64,000 bases of DNA from Alphaproteobacteria bacterium (GCA_020445145.1 JAGRHC010000001.1:156313-220312); one strand, 5' to 3'. Positions 15,464 to 24,282 are shown, counted from the first letter of the stretch. Notes: generated from the sequence alone by a model not told the origin. Program-made: numbers and translations.

Positions 15464-17715
15464 CTGATGATATTGCTTGCAGAGTTGTTGATGATTTAAA
15501 TACTGCGGCTAAGTCAGGACGCGCAGAAGATGTCGTTCGTATTTTAGGTAATATGCCGCCTGGCACGATTCTACCTCTAGAAACTCTGAAAGATTTACCT
15601 GATCTTATGTCTGCTCACGTTAATGGCTCCGTTGTGACTATGCCTTATAGTGGAGTTCTTGGAATCGACGAATATGCAAATAATGCAATTTTACAGGCAT
15701 GGCATGCGGGTGAATTCATTGGCAGTGCAAGTGATGGAAAAGTAGCTACTATTGGACAAACTGATGTCTTTGATCTGTTGATGAGTTCTCAGTACAGAGA
15801 TTCTTTGGAACGAGCAGCTGGAACAAACTATAAATCTGTATATGCACAACAATGGCATGACCAATCATCACGATTTATCAAGGCTAACCAAAACCCACAG
15901 GTCAGCATAACGCCTTTTGCTCTGGATAATGCTGTTTATGCTAAAAGCGAACTGCCAACATCATATCATCAAACAAACACCCCTTCGTATGAGGGAATTT
16001 TACGCCAAGATTATGCCCCAATTATTCCGGAGAGCGGAAGCACTGTTGCTATGAGAGAAACGACGTCTTTGCTCTCTGCGCATAATGTCGGTGATATTGT
16101 TTACGGGTATGACGAGGCGGGGCGGCTGCATCTGGATACGCATGAGTTCTGGGGGGATAAATTTCCCGAGATCCCGCGGCAGAGTTTGCCGGCGAATGTG
16201 AAAGAATACAGGACTGTGGCCTCGGTGGCGATGGGGGCCAGCGCGGAGCAGGCGCGCACGCTGGGGCGCGGTTTGACGGGGCTGGAGACGATTGCCGGGC
16301 ATTCTGATACGGGCGCGAAGCTCCTGCAAGAGATCCGGGAGACGAAGTGGCTGGCCGGGCTGGCGAAGGGCGGGAAGGCCAGCGTTATTGCGACGGTCGC
16401 CTTGTCCGGGGTGAGCCTCGCACTCACGCGGCATGCGCTGGCGGCGCAGCGGGATCTGGCGGATGATTATGCCGCGAAGGGCCAGCTTGGCTCCGATCCT
16501 GAGACGCTCAAAGAGTACAAGCAGCTTCTGGATGACATGCAGCCGTTTATGGAGACGGCGGCCAGCGACCCGTTCGTTGTCACGTCCCTCGGGCAGACGG
16601 CGCTTGTTGAAACCAGTTTGCATCAGCGCTATTCCGAATTCCTGAATGCTCACCGCGATATTTCTCCGCAAGTGGCGGCGGCGTTGCAGCCCGGCATGGT
16701 TCATGTTGACAGCCTGCAGGAGAAGATTTCGGATGTGGCGTATGATAATCTACCTGACGATCCGTCGCTTGCTCCGGCTGCGCTACAGAACCTTGCACGT
16801 GCGACGCAGGACATGAAGCTTGCCGGGCAGGCTTTCGAGCTCGAGCTGGGACGGCATGTACCGATGAAAACGATTTTTGATATAGACCCGACACCCCCGG
16901 CTCTGGCCGCGCTCAAATATCCGGCTGTACAGGAGGCCGGGATGGTGCTGAACAACAAGATTATAACCTATCAGGCGGAGCTTGGCGCTGTGATGGCGAC
17001 GCCGGAGGGGGTTCAGGCGCTGACGGAAGCGATGAATAACAAGCAGCTTCTGGCGATGGTGGAGGCGACGGCGCCGCATTACAAGGGCGAGGCTATGGAC
17101 CCGCTGGTCAAGCAGTATCTTGATACGGCGGATGACAAGCGGGAGGAATGGCGCGGGAATGTTTCCGTTCAGGTTACGGCAGAGTCCCATAAGGATGCTG
17201 TGGCGGCCTTGTCGGCGCGGCCAGATGTGATGCGTGGGTTCCTGCAGGATGTGTTCAAGCCCCCTGCCCCGGATATGCCTACGCAGACCGCCGAGATGGG
17301 GGCGCCTGAAAGTACGCACCCGCTTTTGGTGAATGATGTCGATGCGATCCGGATTGAGCGCGGGGAGGAATATTCGCGGATGGCGATCCCGCTTGCGAAT
17401 ATGCGTGACGGGATTGAACTGCACCCGCTTGAGGAGCAGGATATGCTGCGTATTCTGGCTAAACCTGATGATCCGCAAGTCCCTTTGCTGGCCGGGCAGC
17501 GTTTTCCGGATCAAGTGGGCGCTATTTTGCACAAGCAGGAACAAGAGCGCCTCGATGCGCAGCTTCAGGCCGAGCGCCAGCGAACATGGGAAGAGGAACA
17601 GCGGCTTCAGGCGGCGGCCCGTGCGGCGGAGCAGGAGCAGAAAGCCGATTCCAACGATCCGTTTGCCCTGCCCGGCATGAAGGGCGCACAGCCGTCTATG
17701 GCTTTAGGGAAGTAG
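15460..17715 (+). CDS. 751-residue protein of unknown function (composite)
   Basis: A large protein with no signal peptide. The N-terminal ~208 residues (opens MTDDIACRVVDDLNTAAK; includes YANNAILQAWHAGEFIGSA, RDSLERAAGTNYKSVYAQQW) are encoded by AT-rich DNA, while from about 16085 the codons become clearly GC-rich, suggesting a joined mosaic. A hydrophobic stretch (SVIATVALSGVSLALT, about residues 308-323) is followed by long helical Ala-rich segments and a C-terminal coiled coil rich in Gln/Glu/Arg (about 690-730). No enzymatic motif was recognised. Translation is coupled to paralog 3 (ATGA overlap). A secreted effector or polymorphic-toxin-like role is conceivable but unproven. Confidence 0.55.
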   Translation: MTDDIACRVVDDLNTAAKSGRAEDVVRILGNMPPGTILPLETLKDLPDLMSAHVNGSVVTMPYSGVLGIDEYANNAILQAWHAGEFIGSASDGKVATIGQTDVFDLLMSSQYRDSLERAAGTNYKSVYAQQWHDQSSRFIKANQNPQVSITPFALDNAVYAKSELPTSYHQTNTPSYEGILRQDYAPIIPESGSTVAMRETTSLLSAHNVGDIVYGYDEAGRLHLDTHEFWGDKFPEIPRQSLPANVKEYRTVASVAMGASAEQARTLGRGLTGLETIAGHSDTGAKLLQEIRETKWLAGLAKGGKASVIATVALSGVSLALTRHALAAQRDLADDYAAKGQLGSDPETLKEYKQLLDDMQPFMETAASDPFVVTSLGQTALVETSLHQRYSEFLNAHRDISPQVAAALQPGMVHVDSLQEKISDVAYDNLPDDPSLAPAALQNLARATQDMKLAGQAFELELGRHVPMKTIFDIDPTPPALAALKYPAVQEAGMVLNNKIITYQAELGAVMATPEGVQALTEAMNNKQLLAMVEATAPHYKGEAMDPLVKQYLDTADDKREEWRGNVSVQVTAESHKDAVAALSARPDVMRGFLQDVFKPPAPDMPTQTAEMGAPESTHPLLVNDVDAIRIERGEEYSRMAIPLANMRDGIELHPLEEQDMLRILAKPDDPQVPLLAGQRFPDQVGAILHKQEQERLDAQLQAERQRTWEEEQRLQAAARAAEQEQKADSNDPFALPGMKGAQPSMALGK

Positions 17716-17768
17716 TGGGTGTGATATAGCTTTGCTGTAACTGTTTTTCAGATTTGGAATTATCCCTG

Positions 17769-18401
17769 ATGTTCTTTGTTTATCTGGCTTATGCTTCTTT
17801 TGTGGCCTTGCCGTTTTTGATGTTGTGGCGCGCATATAGCGCTGCTGTAAAAAGCGATACTCCAATTCAGACATTTGATAAATTTGCGTTAATGTATCGA
17901 CATGGAGTTCCTAAACTTGTTTTTTTAGGAGGTTTTTTAGCCCTTATCGGCTTGTTTTTTATGCCTGACACGACAACCGGAATGTTTTACGAGTACCGGG
18001 ATGTTTACATGATGGTGCTGGCGTCTTGCTATCCTCTGACAATGCTCTGTTTATATCTGCTCAAAGAAAAGCTCCTCAAGCTTTGCTCTGAGCATGGCCT
18101 TATCCATAAATTCCGCATGCAGTTTCTGAGTATTGTCCTTACTGACCTTGTTATTTACTGCATTGCCTTCGCAGCCTTTAACTTTATGGGTCAGCATTCT
18201 CCTTCAAAACCCGTTTCAAACCATTTTACATTTGCGACATTGGAACAGCCATCAGGCGATAGCTATTATCCCAGATATGTCGCGCCTCCCAAAAATAACT
18301 ATTGCGCTCAAAATGAGAATTATTTTGATGCTATCTGCTCACAATATCGCAGTGAAGTCGACCGTTTCAAAGGCTTGTTTAAAGATGATCAAAACCGATA
18401 G
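17769..18401 (+). CDS. four-TM membrane protein, unknown
   Basis: About 210 residues with four likely membrane helices (near residues 1-21, 50-66, 81-98 and 118-140, counted from ATG 17769) and a soluble C-terminal domain of about 70 residues rich in Tyr/Asn (YYPRYVAPPKNNYCAQNENYF). A TTG at 17754 is in frame but ATG 17769 is preferred. No family was recognised. Its 3' end overlaps the start of the MoeB-like gene by 17 bases, implying cotranscription. Confidence 0.55.
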   Translation: MFFVYLAYASFVALPFLMLWRAYSAAVKSDTPIQTFDKFALMYRHGVPKLVFLGGFLALIGLFFMPDTTTGMFYEYRDVYMMVLASCYPLTMLCLYLLKEKLLKLCSEHGLIHKFRMQFLSIVLTDLVIYCIAFAAFNFMGQHSPSKPVSNHFTFATLEQPSGDSYYPRYVAPPKNNYCAQNENYFDAICSQYRSEVDRFKGLFKDDQNR

Positions 18402-19458
18402 ATACGCACGTCAGATTGTTTTGCCGGAGATTGGTGAGGCCGGGCAGGATAGGCTTGCGCGAGCTTCGGTGCTTTGTGTCGGGGCGGGAGGGCTTGGGTG
18501 CCCTGCCCTGCTGTATCTTGCGGCGGCGGGAGTTGGACGGATCGGGGTTATAGACGCCGATACGGTTGATCTCTCGAATTTGCAGCGGCAGGTTCTTTTT
18601 AGCACGGCGCAGGTTGGTGAGAACAAGGCTTTGGCGGCGGCAGAGCGTTTACGGCATCTCAACCCGGAGATTCAGGTTGAAGCTTATCCGGAGCGGCTTA
18701 CAGCTGAAAATTCTGTGAAGCTGTTTCCTGCGTATGACCTGATTATTGACGGGACGGATAATTTTTCCTCGAAGTTTTTGATTAACGACGCATCGCTGGC
18801 TTGCGGCGTTCCCTTTATTTACGCTTCGATCCTCGGGTTTGAGGGGCAGATCGGTGTGTTTGGTCTGGAGGATGGCCCCTGTTACCGCTGCCTCTTCCCT
18901 CATGCGCCGGAGGGGGATGTGCCGACATGCGCGCAGGCCGGCGTGATCGGCGCTCTGGCGGGGATGATGGGGGCGATGCAGGCGATGGAGGCGGTAAAGA
19001 TTATTGTCGGGCATGAGCGCTTTGCACCATTATCGGGCAAGCTCTGGACGATTGATGCGCGCGATATGGCCCCGCGTGTTCTGAGCTTGCCGCGGAGCCC
19101 GGATTGCCCTATATGTCATGAAACAAAGGAGCACATCATGTTTGGCCTGTTTCAAAATTCCTCTCCCCGCGTTCCCGACCTTAGCCCCGTAGAGGCTCGT
19201 TCGCATTCAGGTGCGCTTTTTGTCGATGTTCGTGAGGCGAATGAGTGGGATGCCGGTCACATTGAGGGAGCCCAGCATTTTGCTCTTTCAAGGCTTCTTC
19301 AGGGACAAACACCCGACTGGCCGAAGGACCGCGAGATTATCCTTTATTGCGCCCACGGCCAGCGCAGCTTGCAGGCGGCCAAAATTCTTCAGAAGCAGGA
19401 CTACACCAACCTGTCAAACATGGCCGGTGGCTACGCCGCGTGGTGCAGCGCGCGATAG
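18385..19458 (+). CDS. MoeB/ThiF-type adenylyltransferase fused to rhodanese
   Basis: A 357-residue E1-like enzyme with a C-terminal rhodanese domain, as in MoeZ/MoeBR. It adenylates the C-terminus of a ubiquitin-like sulfur carrier (MoaD or ThiS) and can add sulfur. Signs: opening RYARQIVLPEIGEAGQDRL, nucleotide loop GAGGLGCPALLYLAAAGVG, DLSNLQRQVLF with the adenylation Arg, zinc cysteines CYRC and CPIC, and GTDNF. The rhodanese starts near residue 255 (VDVREANEWDAGHIEGAQHF) with the active-site loop YCAHGQRS. The start at 18385 follows from family alignment and lies inside the upstream gene. Its last 28 bases overlap the end of convergent bioC. Confidence 0.88.
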   Translation: MIKTDRYARQIVLPEIGEAGQDRLARASVLCVGAGGLGCPALLYLAAAGVGRIGVIDADTVDLSNLQRQVLFSTAQVGENKALAAAERLRHLNPEIQVEAYPERLTAENSVKLFPAYDLIIDGTDNFSSKFLINDASLACGVPFIYASILGFEGQIGVFGLEDGPCYRCLFPHAPEGDVPTCAQAGVIGALAGMMGAMQAMEAVKIIVGHERFAPLSGKLWTIDARDMAPRVLSLPRSPDCPICHETKEHIMFGLFQNSSPRVPDLSPVEARSHSGALFVDVREANEWDAGHIEGAQHFALSRLLQGQTPDWPKDREIILYCAHGQRSLQAAKILQKQDYTNLSNMAGGYAAWCSAR

Positions 19459-20174
19459 AGGATTTGCCAGCTTATTTTTCCGGCATGCTTTTCGTCACAT
19501 ATTTTTATGGCCTGCTGCATTTCATCAGGACTTAGCGGGTGATACCCTTCCTCCGGCAGATCCGCGCCCGTGCGTTTCAGGGTGCGGAGGAACTCTAAAG
19601 TCGATCCATAATCGATGGTGAAGATTTCTTCCTCTGTTTCACCGGGAAGCGTCTCACATTTTTCAAGTGCAGGCTCCTGTGTACGCAGGGCCTCGCGCCA
19701 TTCCGGGAAGTTACAGGGACCGGGGATCGTGTAGTGCAGCATACCGCCGGGGCACAACATACCCAGCAGCGATTTTAGTGCAGCATTTTTGTGGATAAAC
19801 CAGTGGAAAACCATGTTAGCAACAATCAAATCATATTGCTGCAAAAGGTCCGGCGCCTCCCCGTCCATTTGGCGCCAATCGATTTTTTGCTGCGCGCCGG
19901 GTGATATGTTTTCTCGCGCCTTTGCAAGCATGGGCGCTGAAATATCCGTGATGGTGAAGGTGCCGTCCGGGTAACGTTCGAGAAGATGTTTCGACATCAA
20001 GCCCGTCCCGCAGCCGATTTCCAGGATACGCGGGGCCTTGAGGTCCGGGAGCCTTGCGGCAAGGCTTTGGGCAATATGTTCCTGCGCGGCGGCATGCGCG
20101 TCGTAGATCGGGGCCTTTGCGCCAAAGCGGTGCGCGATTTTAGATTTACGGTTTTGCCGCATCGAGAAACTCAT
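19431..20174 (-). CDS. bioC: malonyl-ACP O-methyltransferase-like (BioC)
   Basis: A 247-residue class I SAM methyltransferase. Motif I is ILEIGCGTGLMSKHLLERYP, followed by TDISAPMLAKARE, WRQMDGE, and ANMVFHWF, where BioC has the characteristic (S/A)-(L/N)-x-(L/V)-x-W stretch. It would methylate malonyl-ACP to disguise it for pimelate synthesis in biotin biogenesis. The upstream gene encodes a BioH-like esterase and overlaps its start by 29 bases, which strongly supports the biotin assignment over generic methyltransferases. No other bio gene lies in the window. Confidence 0.78.
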   Translation of the reverse strand: MSFSMRQNRKSKIAHRFGAKAPIYDAHAAAQEHIAQSLAARLPDLKAPRILEIGCGTGLMSKHLLERYPDGTFTITDISAPMLAKARENISPGAQQKIDWRQMDGEAPDLLQQYDLIVANMVFHWFIHKNAALKSLLGMLCPGGMLHYTIPGPCNFPEWREALRTQEPALEKCETLPGETEEEIFTIDYGSTLEFLRTLKRTGADLPEEGYHPLSPDEMQQAIKICDEKHAGKISWQILYRALHHAA

Positions 20175-20784
20175 TTATTTTTTCCGCGCACCAGTCTGCA
20201 TGGGTTTGCGGCAGGCTGTGGCCCGCCTCTTCTTTTATGTGCATGGGGGTGTTTTGCCAGTGGGCTTTCATTTTTTCAAGAGGTAGAATTTTGTCTTCTG
20301 ATCCGGCCAGTACGAGGATGGGGACATCCAACGCCTTCACAGCCTCTTCTTCGTTCCAGTGCGCGAGCCAATCCAGACCTTCGGATAGGCGCTCGATGTT
20401 AAGAACTGATGTGGGCGGCGTTTCCGTTGCATCGGCGTTTAGCCAGAATTCCGTCATCTGGTTATGCGGATCGCTTTGCAGGCGGCGCTTCATGGCTTCG
20501 AGGACACGGTGTGAGGTGAACGGGGCGAAGCTCGCGAAGCCGTTTACGACGACCAATGCCTTCATTTGAGGGCGCTTGTGCTTCAAAGTCCAAAGCGTTC
20601 CGAGGGAATGCGTGATATAGATCGCCTCATCCCTCTCTTCGTGGCCGGATAATGCGCCGTAATAGCCTAGATCAACAAAAGATGTCTGTTTTTTAGGAAA
20701 ATGAGGCACCAGATGACGCCAGATGCCCGGAGACCCGCTCCAGCCATGGACAAAAACGTATTTTTCCGGACTTTTACTTTGCAT
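20146..20784 (-). CDS. alpha/beta hydrolase, BioH/BioV-like pimeloyl esterase candidate
   Basis: A 212-residue alpha/beta hydrolase. It opens EKYVFVHGWSGSPGIWRHLVP (oxyanion loop), with nucleophile elbow THSLGTLW (Ser; first Gly replaced by His, as in RBBP9/YdeN-type and some pimeloyl esterases), Asp in LAGSEDKILPLEKM and His in EEAGHSLPQTH. The overlap with bioC suggests it cleaves pimeloyl-ACP methyl ester, the BioH step. The start at 20784 (MQSKSPEK) keeps the family's short N-terminus; an in-frame ATG at 20844 would add 20 basic residues. The specific substrate is inferred from context. Confidence 0.72.
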   Translation of the reverse strand: MQSKSPEKYVFVHGWSGSPGIWRHLVPHFPKKQTSFVDLGYYGALSGHEERDEAIYITHSLGTLWTLKHKRPQMKALVVVNGFASFAPFTSHRVLEAMKRRLQSDPHNQMTEFWLNADATETPPTSVLNIERLSEGLDWLAHWNEEEAVKALDVPILVLAGSEDKILPLEKMKAHWQNTPMHIKEEAGHSLPQTHADWCAEKINEFLDAAKP

Positions 20785-20868
20785 AAGGCTTCTTTTCTTT
20801 GCTATCATGTAGTGGTAGTTAATCCTACAGGGTTGTATAAACAAGATAATTTTAACGGGTTGTGACGA

Positions 20869-21654
20869 TTGCCGAGTATTTTTGAAATATTTTCACCGAC
20901 TTACTGGGGGGAAAGCCTTGTAGAAGAAGGCGTTCCCGAGACCAGTGCGCCGCTTGTCGGGGCTTATTTGCATGCACAAGCCTTTTATGAGGATAAGGGC
21001 GATTCTTTGATGGAATGCGCCTTTAAAAAGGCTAAAGATCAAGAATGCGATGATATTGATGTAAAAGGGGAAATCAAGGATCGTGCGACCTCTCATGTTC
21101 TTGGCATCCTCGATAAAGGTGTCGGCGGTTCGGGACTGCCTGGTTTATTGAATTTAAGTCCTTCTGCCATATTTGTGGCAGGCGGCGCTGCAATCAACGC
21201 CTTGAATATCTACAAAGATACTGTGAAACTTTTGGCTGAAAATGATGTTCCCGGTTTTGAGTACAGGGAAGTTTATATTGAAGGGGAGCCCGTTCGAATA
21301 TGGGTTGATGCGTCGAACGAACCCAATGACATTGTCGTCAACCATCAACTGATGGGCGTTTCTGTCGAACCCGAAAAAGCGGCGCTTATTCAAAAAGGCA
21401 TCGAAGCGGAAGTGAACAAGATGCAGAATGAAGCGCTTGATGGCGTCTATAATTATAAAGCCATGCACGGCGGGGATGAGGGATACGCAAAACTTCTTAC
21501 CCAGCTTGTCGAAGGCGACGATATTATGAATTTCTATGGCGTTAAATTTGCTGAAGAATGGCAAGCTAATCAGAAACGTCTTGCCGAGATTGAAGCTTCG
21601 CAAAAGGCCCAACCCAATCAAAATATGGCAGGCTACCCTGCTCCCGGCAACTAA
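20869..21654 (+). CDS. hypothetical protein
   Basis: A 261-residue acidic protein, most likely started at TTG 20869 (opens MPSIFEIFSPTYWGES). It has one weakly hydrophobic segment (about residues 96-115, LLNLSPSAIFVAGGAAINAL), no signal peptide, then WVDASNEPNDIVVNHQ and a hydrophilic C-terminus with Gln/Pro residues. No family was recognised. It is divergent from the bioC pair and converges on queF with only 9 bases between the stops. Its general make-up (helical, acidic, Ala-rich) resembles the LysM protein and the 751-residue protein in this window, but I see no clear homology. Confidence 0.5.
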   Translation: MPSIFEIFSPTYWGESLVEEGVPETSAPLVGAYLHAQAFYEDKGDSLMECAFKKAKDQECDDIDVKGEIKDRATSHVLGILDKGVGGSGLPGLLNLSPSAIFVAGGAAINALNIYKDTVKLLAENDVPGFEYREVYIEGEPVRIWVDASNEPNDIVVNHQLMGVSVEPEKAALIQKGIEAEVNKMQNEALDGVYNYKAMHGGDEGYAKLLTQLVEGDDIMNFYGVKFAEEWQANQKRLAEIEASQKAQPNQNMAGYPAPGN

Positions 21655-21663
21655 TCGGAAAAC

Positions 21664-22131
21664 CTATCCCCTGCCGCGATAAGGCGGGACGCCTTGTTCT
21701 GGGACCCAGACATTCTCTGGCGCGGGTCCCGTTTGATAGAAGACATCGATCGGGATGCCGCCGCGGGGATACCAGTAGCCGCCGATGCGCAGCCATTTGG
21801 GCTGTATGGTTTCCACCAAGCGCTTTGCGATCTCCAGCGTACAGTCCTCATGGAAGGCTCCATGATTGCGGAACGCGCCGAGGAAAAGCTTTAGGGATTT
21901 GCTCTCGACCAGCCAGCCCCCCGGTACGTAGTCGATCATCAGGTGCGCAAAATCCGGGGCGCCGGTCATCGGACAGAGAGATGTGAATTCGGGCGCGGTG
22001 AAGCGCACGAGGTAGTCCATATCCTTCTTCGGATTTTGCACGCGCTCCAGCACCGCCTCTTCCGGGCTCCCAGGCAACGGCGTTTTATTGCCGAGCTGGC
22101 TCAGGTTTTCATAGATAGTTTTGTCGGTCAT
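21664..22131 (-). CDS. queF: NADPH-dependent 7-cyano-7-deazaguanine reductase QueF
   Basis: A 155-residue type I QueF. It reduces preQ0 to preQ1 with NADPH, the last free-base step in queuosine synthesis. The nucleophilic Cys and general acid Asp are in [15 protein letters not shown]; the substrate-binding Glu lies in [23 protein letters not shown], where the FRNHxxFHE motif is diagnostic. The length matches the short single-domain form. It is the last gene of queC-queD-queE-queF, 3 bases after queE. Confidence 0.96.
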   Translation of the reverse strand: MTDKTIYENLSQLGNKTPLPGSPEEAVLERVQNPKKDMDYLVRFTAPEFTSLCPMTGAPDFAHLMIDYVPGGWLVESKSLKLFLGAFRNHGAFHEDCTLEIAKRLVETIQPKWLRIGGYWYPRGGIPIDVFYQTGPAPENVWVPEQGVPPYRGRG

Positions 22132-22134
22132 TTT

Positions 22135-22833
22135 TTAAACTCCCCGTTTATTTCCCCAGAGCATCACGTGGAGCTGGGGCAGGATTGTGATATCGAACCA
22201 TTTGTCGTTTAGAGCCTTTTCCGTCAGCCAGAGCATGCGATCATTGCTGACGGGCTGATTTATATCGTTGCCGGGCTGAAGGTAGAGCGGCAGGAATGGG
22301 TAACGCTCGGCGGCTTGCCTGGCGTAGAGATAATCCTCATCATTGAAGATTACAATTTTCATAGCGATGTCCGGCCCTTCTTTGGCAGCGTCGATGCAGT
22401 GCCCTACTTTGCGCCAGTCGGTCGTTTCACCGCTGGAGGGGGCTTTGGGACTTAGGGTCAGAACATCAAGCTGAGCGAACCATTTCTGAGCTATTGAGCC
22501 TTGCGTTTCGAGGGCGAAGTCGTAGCCTTCTTTTTTGCCTAGCGCGATGAGCGCGCCAAAGGGCTGGATTGCGGGGTTGCCACCGGACAGGCTGACTGTC
22601 AGAGGCTTTCCACCGGAGAGAAGCTGAACCTGCGCCCAGATTTCTTCGGTGCTCATGGCTTTCCATTCCCCACGGAATTCGCTGTCGACGGCGTGCGCTG
22701 TATCACACCATGCGCAGCGGTAATCGCAGCCGCCGGTGCGGACGAAGACCGTGGGGCGGCCGATCATAGCGCCCTCCCCTTGAATTGTGGGGCCGAAGAT
22801 TTCGCTGATGCGGATGGTTTGTTCTTCGCTCAT
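22135..22833 (-). CDS. queE: 7-carboxy-7-deazaguanine synthase QueE
   Basis: A 232-residue radical SAM enzyme that contracts 6-carboxytetrahydropterin to 7-carboxy-7-deazaguanine. It starts [28 protein letters not shown] and carries the cluster Cys set CDYRCAWC (CX3CX2C). VSLSGGNPA is the SAM-contacting GGE-like strand, with Asn replacing the usual Glu, and LSPKAPSS lies near the active site. The ATG overlaps the queD stop (ATGA). Confidence 0.95.
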   Translation of the reverse strand: MSEEQTIRISEIFGPTIQGEGAMIGRPTVFVRTGGCDYRCAWCDTAHAVDSEFRGEWKAMSTEEIWAQVQLLSGGKPLTVSLSGGNPAIQPFGALIALGKKEGYDFALETQGSIAQKWFAQLDVLTLSPKAPSSGETTDWRKVGHCIDAAKEGPDIAMKIVIFNDEDYLYARQAAERYPFLPLYLQPGNDINQPVSNDRMLWLTEKALNDKWFDITILPQLHVMLWGNKRGV

Positions 22834-23186
22834 GGTCTGTATTCCGCCCAACTTCTCGGGGTTTCGCTGACGCGCACGGCGGAGACTTCGGGCCAGCGGG
22901 ATTTGCACCATTCGTAGAAATGCTGCGCGATCTGCTCGGCGGTGATGTTGTGCTCGCCCAGCACTTCGTTCAAGTGGCGGTGATCGAAGGTCTCGTCAAT
23001 ATAGGTTTTGAGCGCATCGAGTTCGCGGTAATCGCGAACGAAGCCATTGTGATTTAGCTCTTCGGACTGGAGTTCAACCTCGACGATATAATTGTGTCCG
23101 TGCAGGCGGGCGCAGGGGTGATCCTCCGGCAGGTAAGCCAGTTGGTGCGAGGCGGAGAAATGATATTGTTTGGCGATCGTAAACAT
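22830..23186 (-). CDS. queD: 6-carboxy-5,6,7,8-tetrahydropterin synthase QueD
   Basis: A 118-residue member of the PTPS family. It converts dihydroneopterin triphosphate to 6-carboxytetrahydropterin in queuosine synthesis. Zinc ligands are visible as FSASHQL and [15 protein letters not shown] and the C-terminal [13 protein letters not shown] (catalytic Glu) complete the set. It lies directly between queC (adjacent stop/start) and queE (4-base overlap). Confidence 0.95.
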   Translation of the reverse strand: MFTIAKQYHFSASHQLAYLPEDHPCARLHGHNYIVEVELQSEELNHNGFVRDYRELDALKTYIDETFDHRHLNEVLGEHNITAEQIAQHFYEWCKSRWPEVSAVRVSETPRSWAEYRP

Positions 23187-23897
23187 TTAGACAATTCCTC
23201 TTTTCTTTGCATCGGCGACAGCCTGCACCCAGAAGTCTGCGTCGCTATAAGGGGTCGGGTCGGCTACGCCTGCCAGATCGAAGGCTTCGCGGCGCTCTAC
23301 GCATGTCCCGCAGCGGCCGCAATGGATTTCTCCGCCCTTGTAGCAGGACCATGTTTCAAGGAACGGGACGTTCAGGCGCGCGCCTTCGGATGCGATGAAG
23401 GCTTTATCTTTTCGCAGGAACGGGGTGTAGAGATCAATATCGGCAACGCCGTCCAGCGCATATTTTTGCATTTGAGCGAAGGTCTCGATGAAAGGCGGGC
23501 GGCAGTCTGGATAGATAAAATGATCGCCGCCATGGACAGCTGTCGCAACGGCGTCCGCACCTCTTGAGGCCGCTATACCGTAGGCGATGGTCAACATTAT
23601 CGCGTTGCGGTTGGGCACGACGGTGATGCGCATGGTTTCCTCGGCGTAGTGGCCATCCGGGACTGTGACATCGTCTGTCAGGGCCGATCCGGTCAGCTGG
23701 GCACCGATGCGCGTAATGTCCATCAATGTGTGCGGGACGCTCAGGCGGCCTGCGCAAGCTTCGGCGTAGCCGAGCTCCTTCTTGTGGCGCTGGCCGTAAT
23801 CGAAGGAGACAAGACCGATGAGATCTTGTTCTTTTGCTACTTTGTGCGCCAGCGTTACCGAGTCGAGCCCGCCTGAGCAAATAACGATCGTTTTCAT
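23187..23897 (-). CDS. queC: 7-cyano-7-deazaguanine synthase QueC
   Basis: A 236-residue ATP-dependent amidotransferase-like enzyme that makes preQ0 from 7-carboxy-7-deazaguanine and ammonia. The PP-loop is ICSGGLDSVTLA; VPNRNAIMLTIA and YPDCRPPFIE follow, and the zinc site is CYKGGEIHCGRCGTCVERREAF. It is the first gene of the queCDEF operon. The ribosome site AACAAGGA is part of a preQ1-I riboswitch immediately upstream, so translation is probably shut off by the pathway product. Confidence 0.96.
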   Translation of the reverse strand: MKTIVICSGGLDSVTLAHKVAKEQDLIGLVSFDYGQRHKKELGYAEACAGRLSVPHTLMDITRIGAQLTGSALTDDVTVPDGHYAEETMRITVVPNRNAIMLTIAYGIAASRGADAVATAVHGGDHFIYPDCRPPFIETFAQMQKYALDGVADIDLYTPFLRKDKAFIASEGARLNVPFLETWSCYKGGEIHCGRCGTCVERREAFDLAGVADPTPYSDADFWVQAVADAKKRGIV

Positions 23898-23905
23898 TTG
23901 TTTTT

Positions 23906-23942
23906 CCTTGTTTTCTTAAACCGGGTAGGGTCTGCGACCGGT
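23906..23942 (-). promoter_or_regulatory. preQ1-I riboswitch
   Basis: On the minus strand, ACCGG and CCGGT form stem P1, loop L1 reads TCGCAG, and the 3' tail TTTAAGAAAACAAGG supplies the A-rich strand that folds back to form the pseudoknot. The order and the sequence closely follow the well-studied Thermoanaerobacter preQ1-I class (TCGCAG loop, AAAACAAGG tail). The GG of the tail is the queC ribosome site, 8 bases before the ATG, so ligand binding should block initiation. A GTCCG/CGGAC hairpin (23943-23960) stands just upstream. Confidence 0.88.
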
Positions 23943-24025
23943 GTCCGTTTTTGATCGGACGGATGCTGTATATACGATTGTCTCCGACTTTGCAAAAATT
24001 ATACACAGCTTTACCTAAAATTATT

Positions 24026-24159
24026 GCCGCGGCGCAGCAGAGTCCCGGGGATTGTTATAACCCCCTCATATTGCTTCATGAATCAGGACTCTTTCAATCC
24101 AAATTGCTGCGGTGCACAGGAAAAACCCTTAAATTACAATGAGTTCCGCGGCCTTTTTT
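24026..24159 (+). ncRNA. structured RNA candidate with terminator, unknown class
   Basis: Four nested helices can be drawn: GCCGCGG 24026-24032 with CCGCGGC 24146-24152; CGCAGCA 24033-24039 with TGCTGCG 24105-24111; GAGTCC 24040-24045 with GGACTC 24086-24091; and GGGG 24047-24050 with CCCC 24061-24064. The outer strand is followed directly by CTTTTTT, so the transcript would end here as an intrinsic terminator. A bulge of 34 bases lies on the 3' side. It has no ORF and matches no riboswitch or known sRNA that I can name. It lies between divergent queC and the KamA-like gene. Confidence 0.45.
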
Positions 24160-24203
24160 GTTGCTTTTTTTAGATAAAAAGGTAATTCTTGGGCCGTAAA
24201 GTT

Positions 24204-24240
24204 AAAGGAAGAGCGGTGAAACCCCGGCTTCCTTTTTGAA
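24204..24240 (+). terminator. terminator-like hairpin ahead of the KamA-like gene
   Basis: AAAGGAAG (24204-24211) pairs with CTTCCTTT (24228-24235) around a CGG/CCG-containing loop and runs into T residues. No plus-strand gene ends nearby, so it either backs up the structured RNA at 24026-24159 or works as an attenuator in the leader of the gene starting at 24283. Confidence 0.55.
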
Positions 24241-24282
24241 TTTTCAGGGACTGGAAATAATTTTTGAAGGGGAAGGACGTAT

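Noticed and set aside
10072..17715. tRNA-Gly as the attachment site of a genomic island covering the AT-rich region.
   Set aside because: No repeat of the tRNA 3' end was found downstream and no integrase gene is present; the IS1 element explains part of the AT-rich DNA.
24026..24159. Assignment of the structured RNA as 6S RNA, SRP RNA or a lysine riboswitch.
   Set aside because: The fold lacks the 6S central bubble, the SRP GGAAG-type tetraloop motif and the lysine aptamer core.
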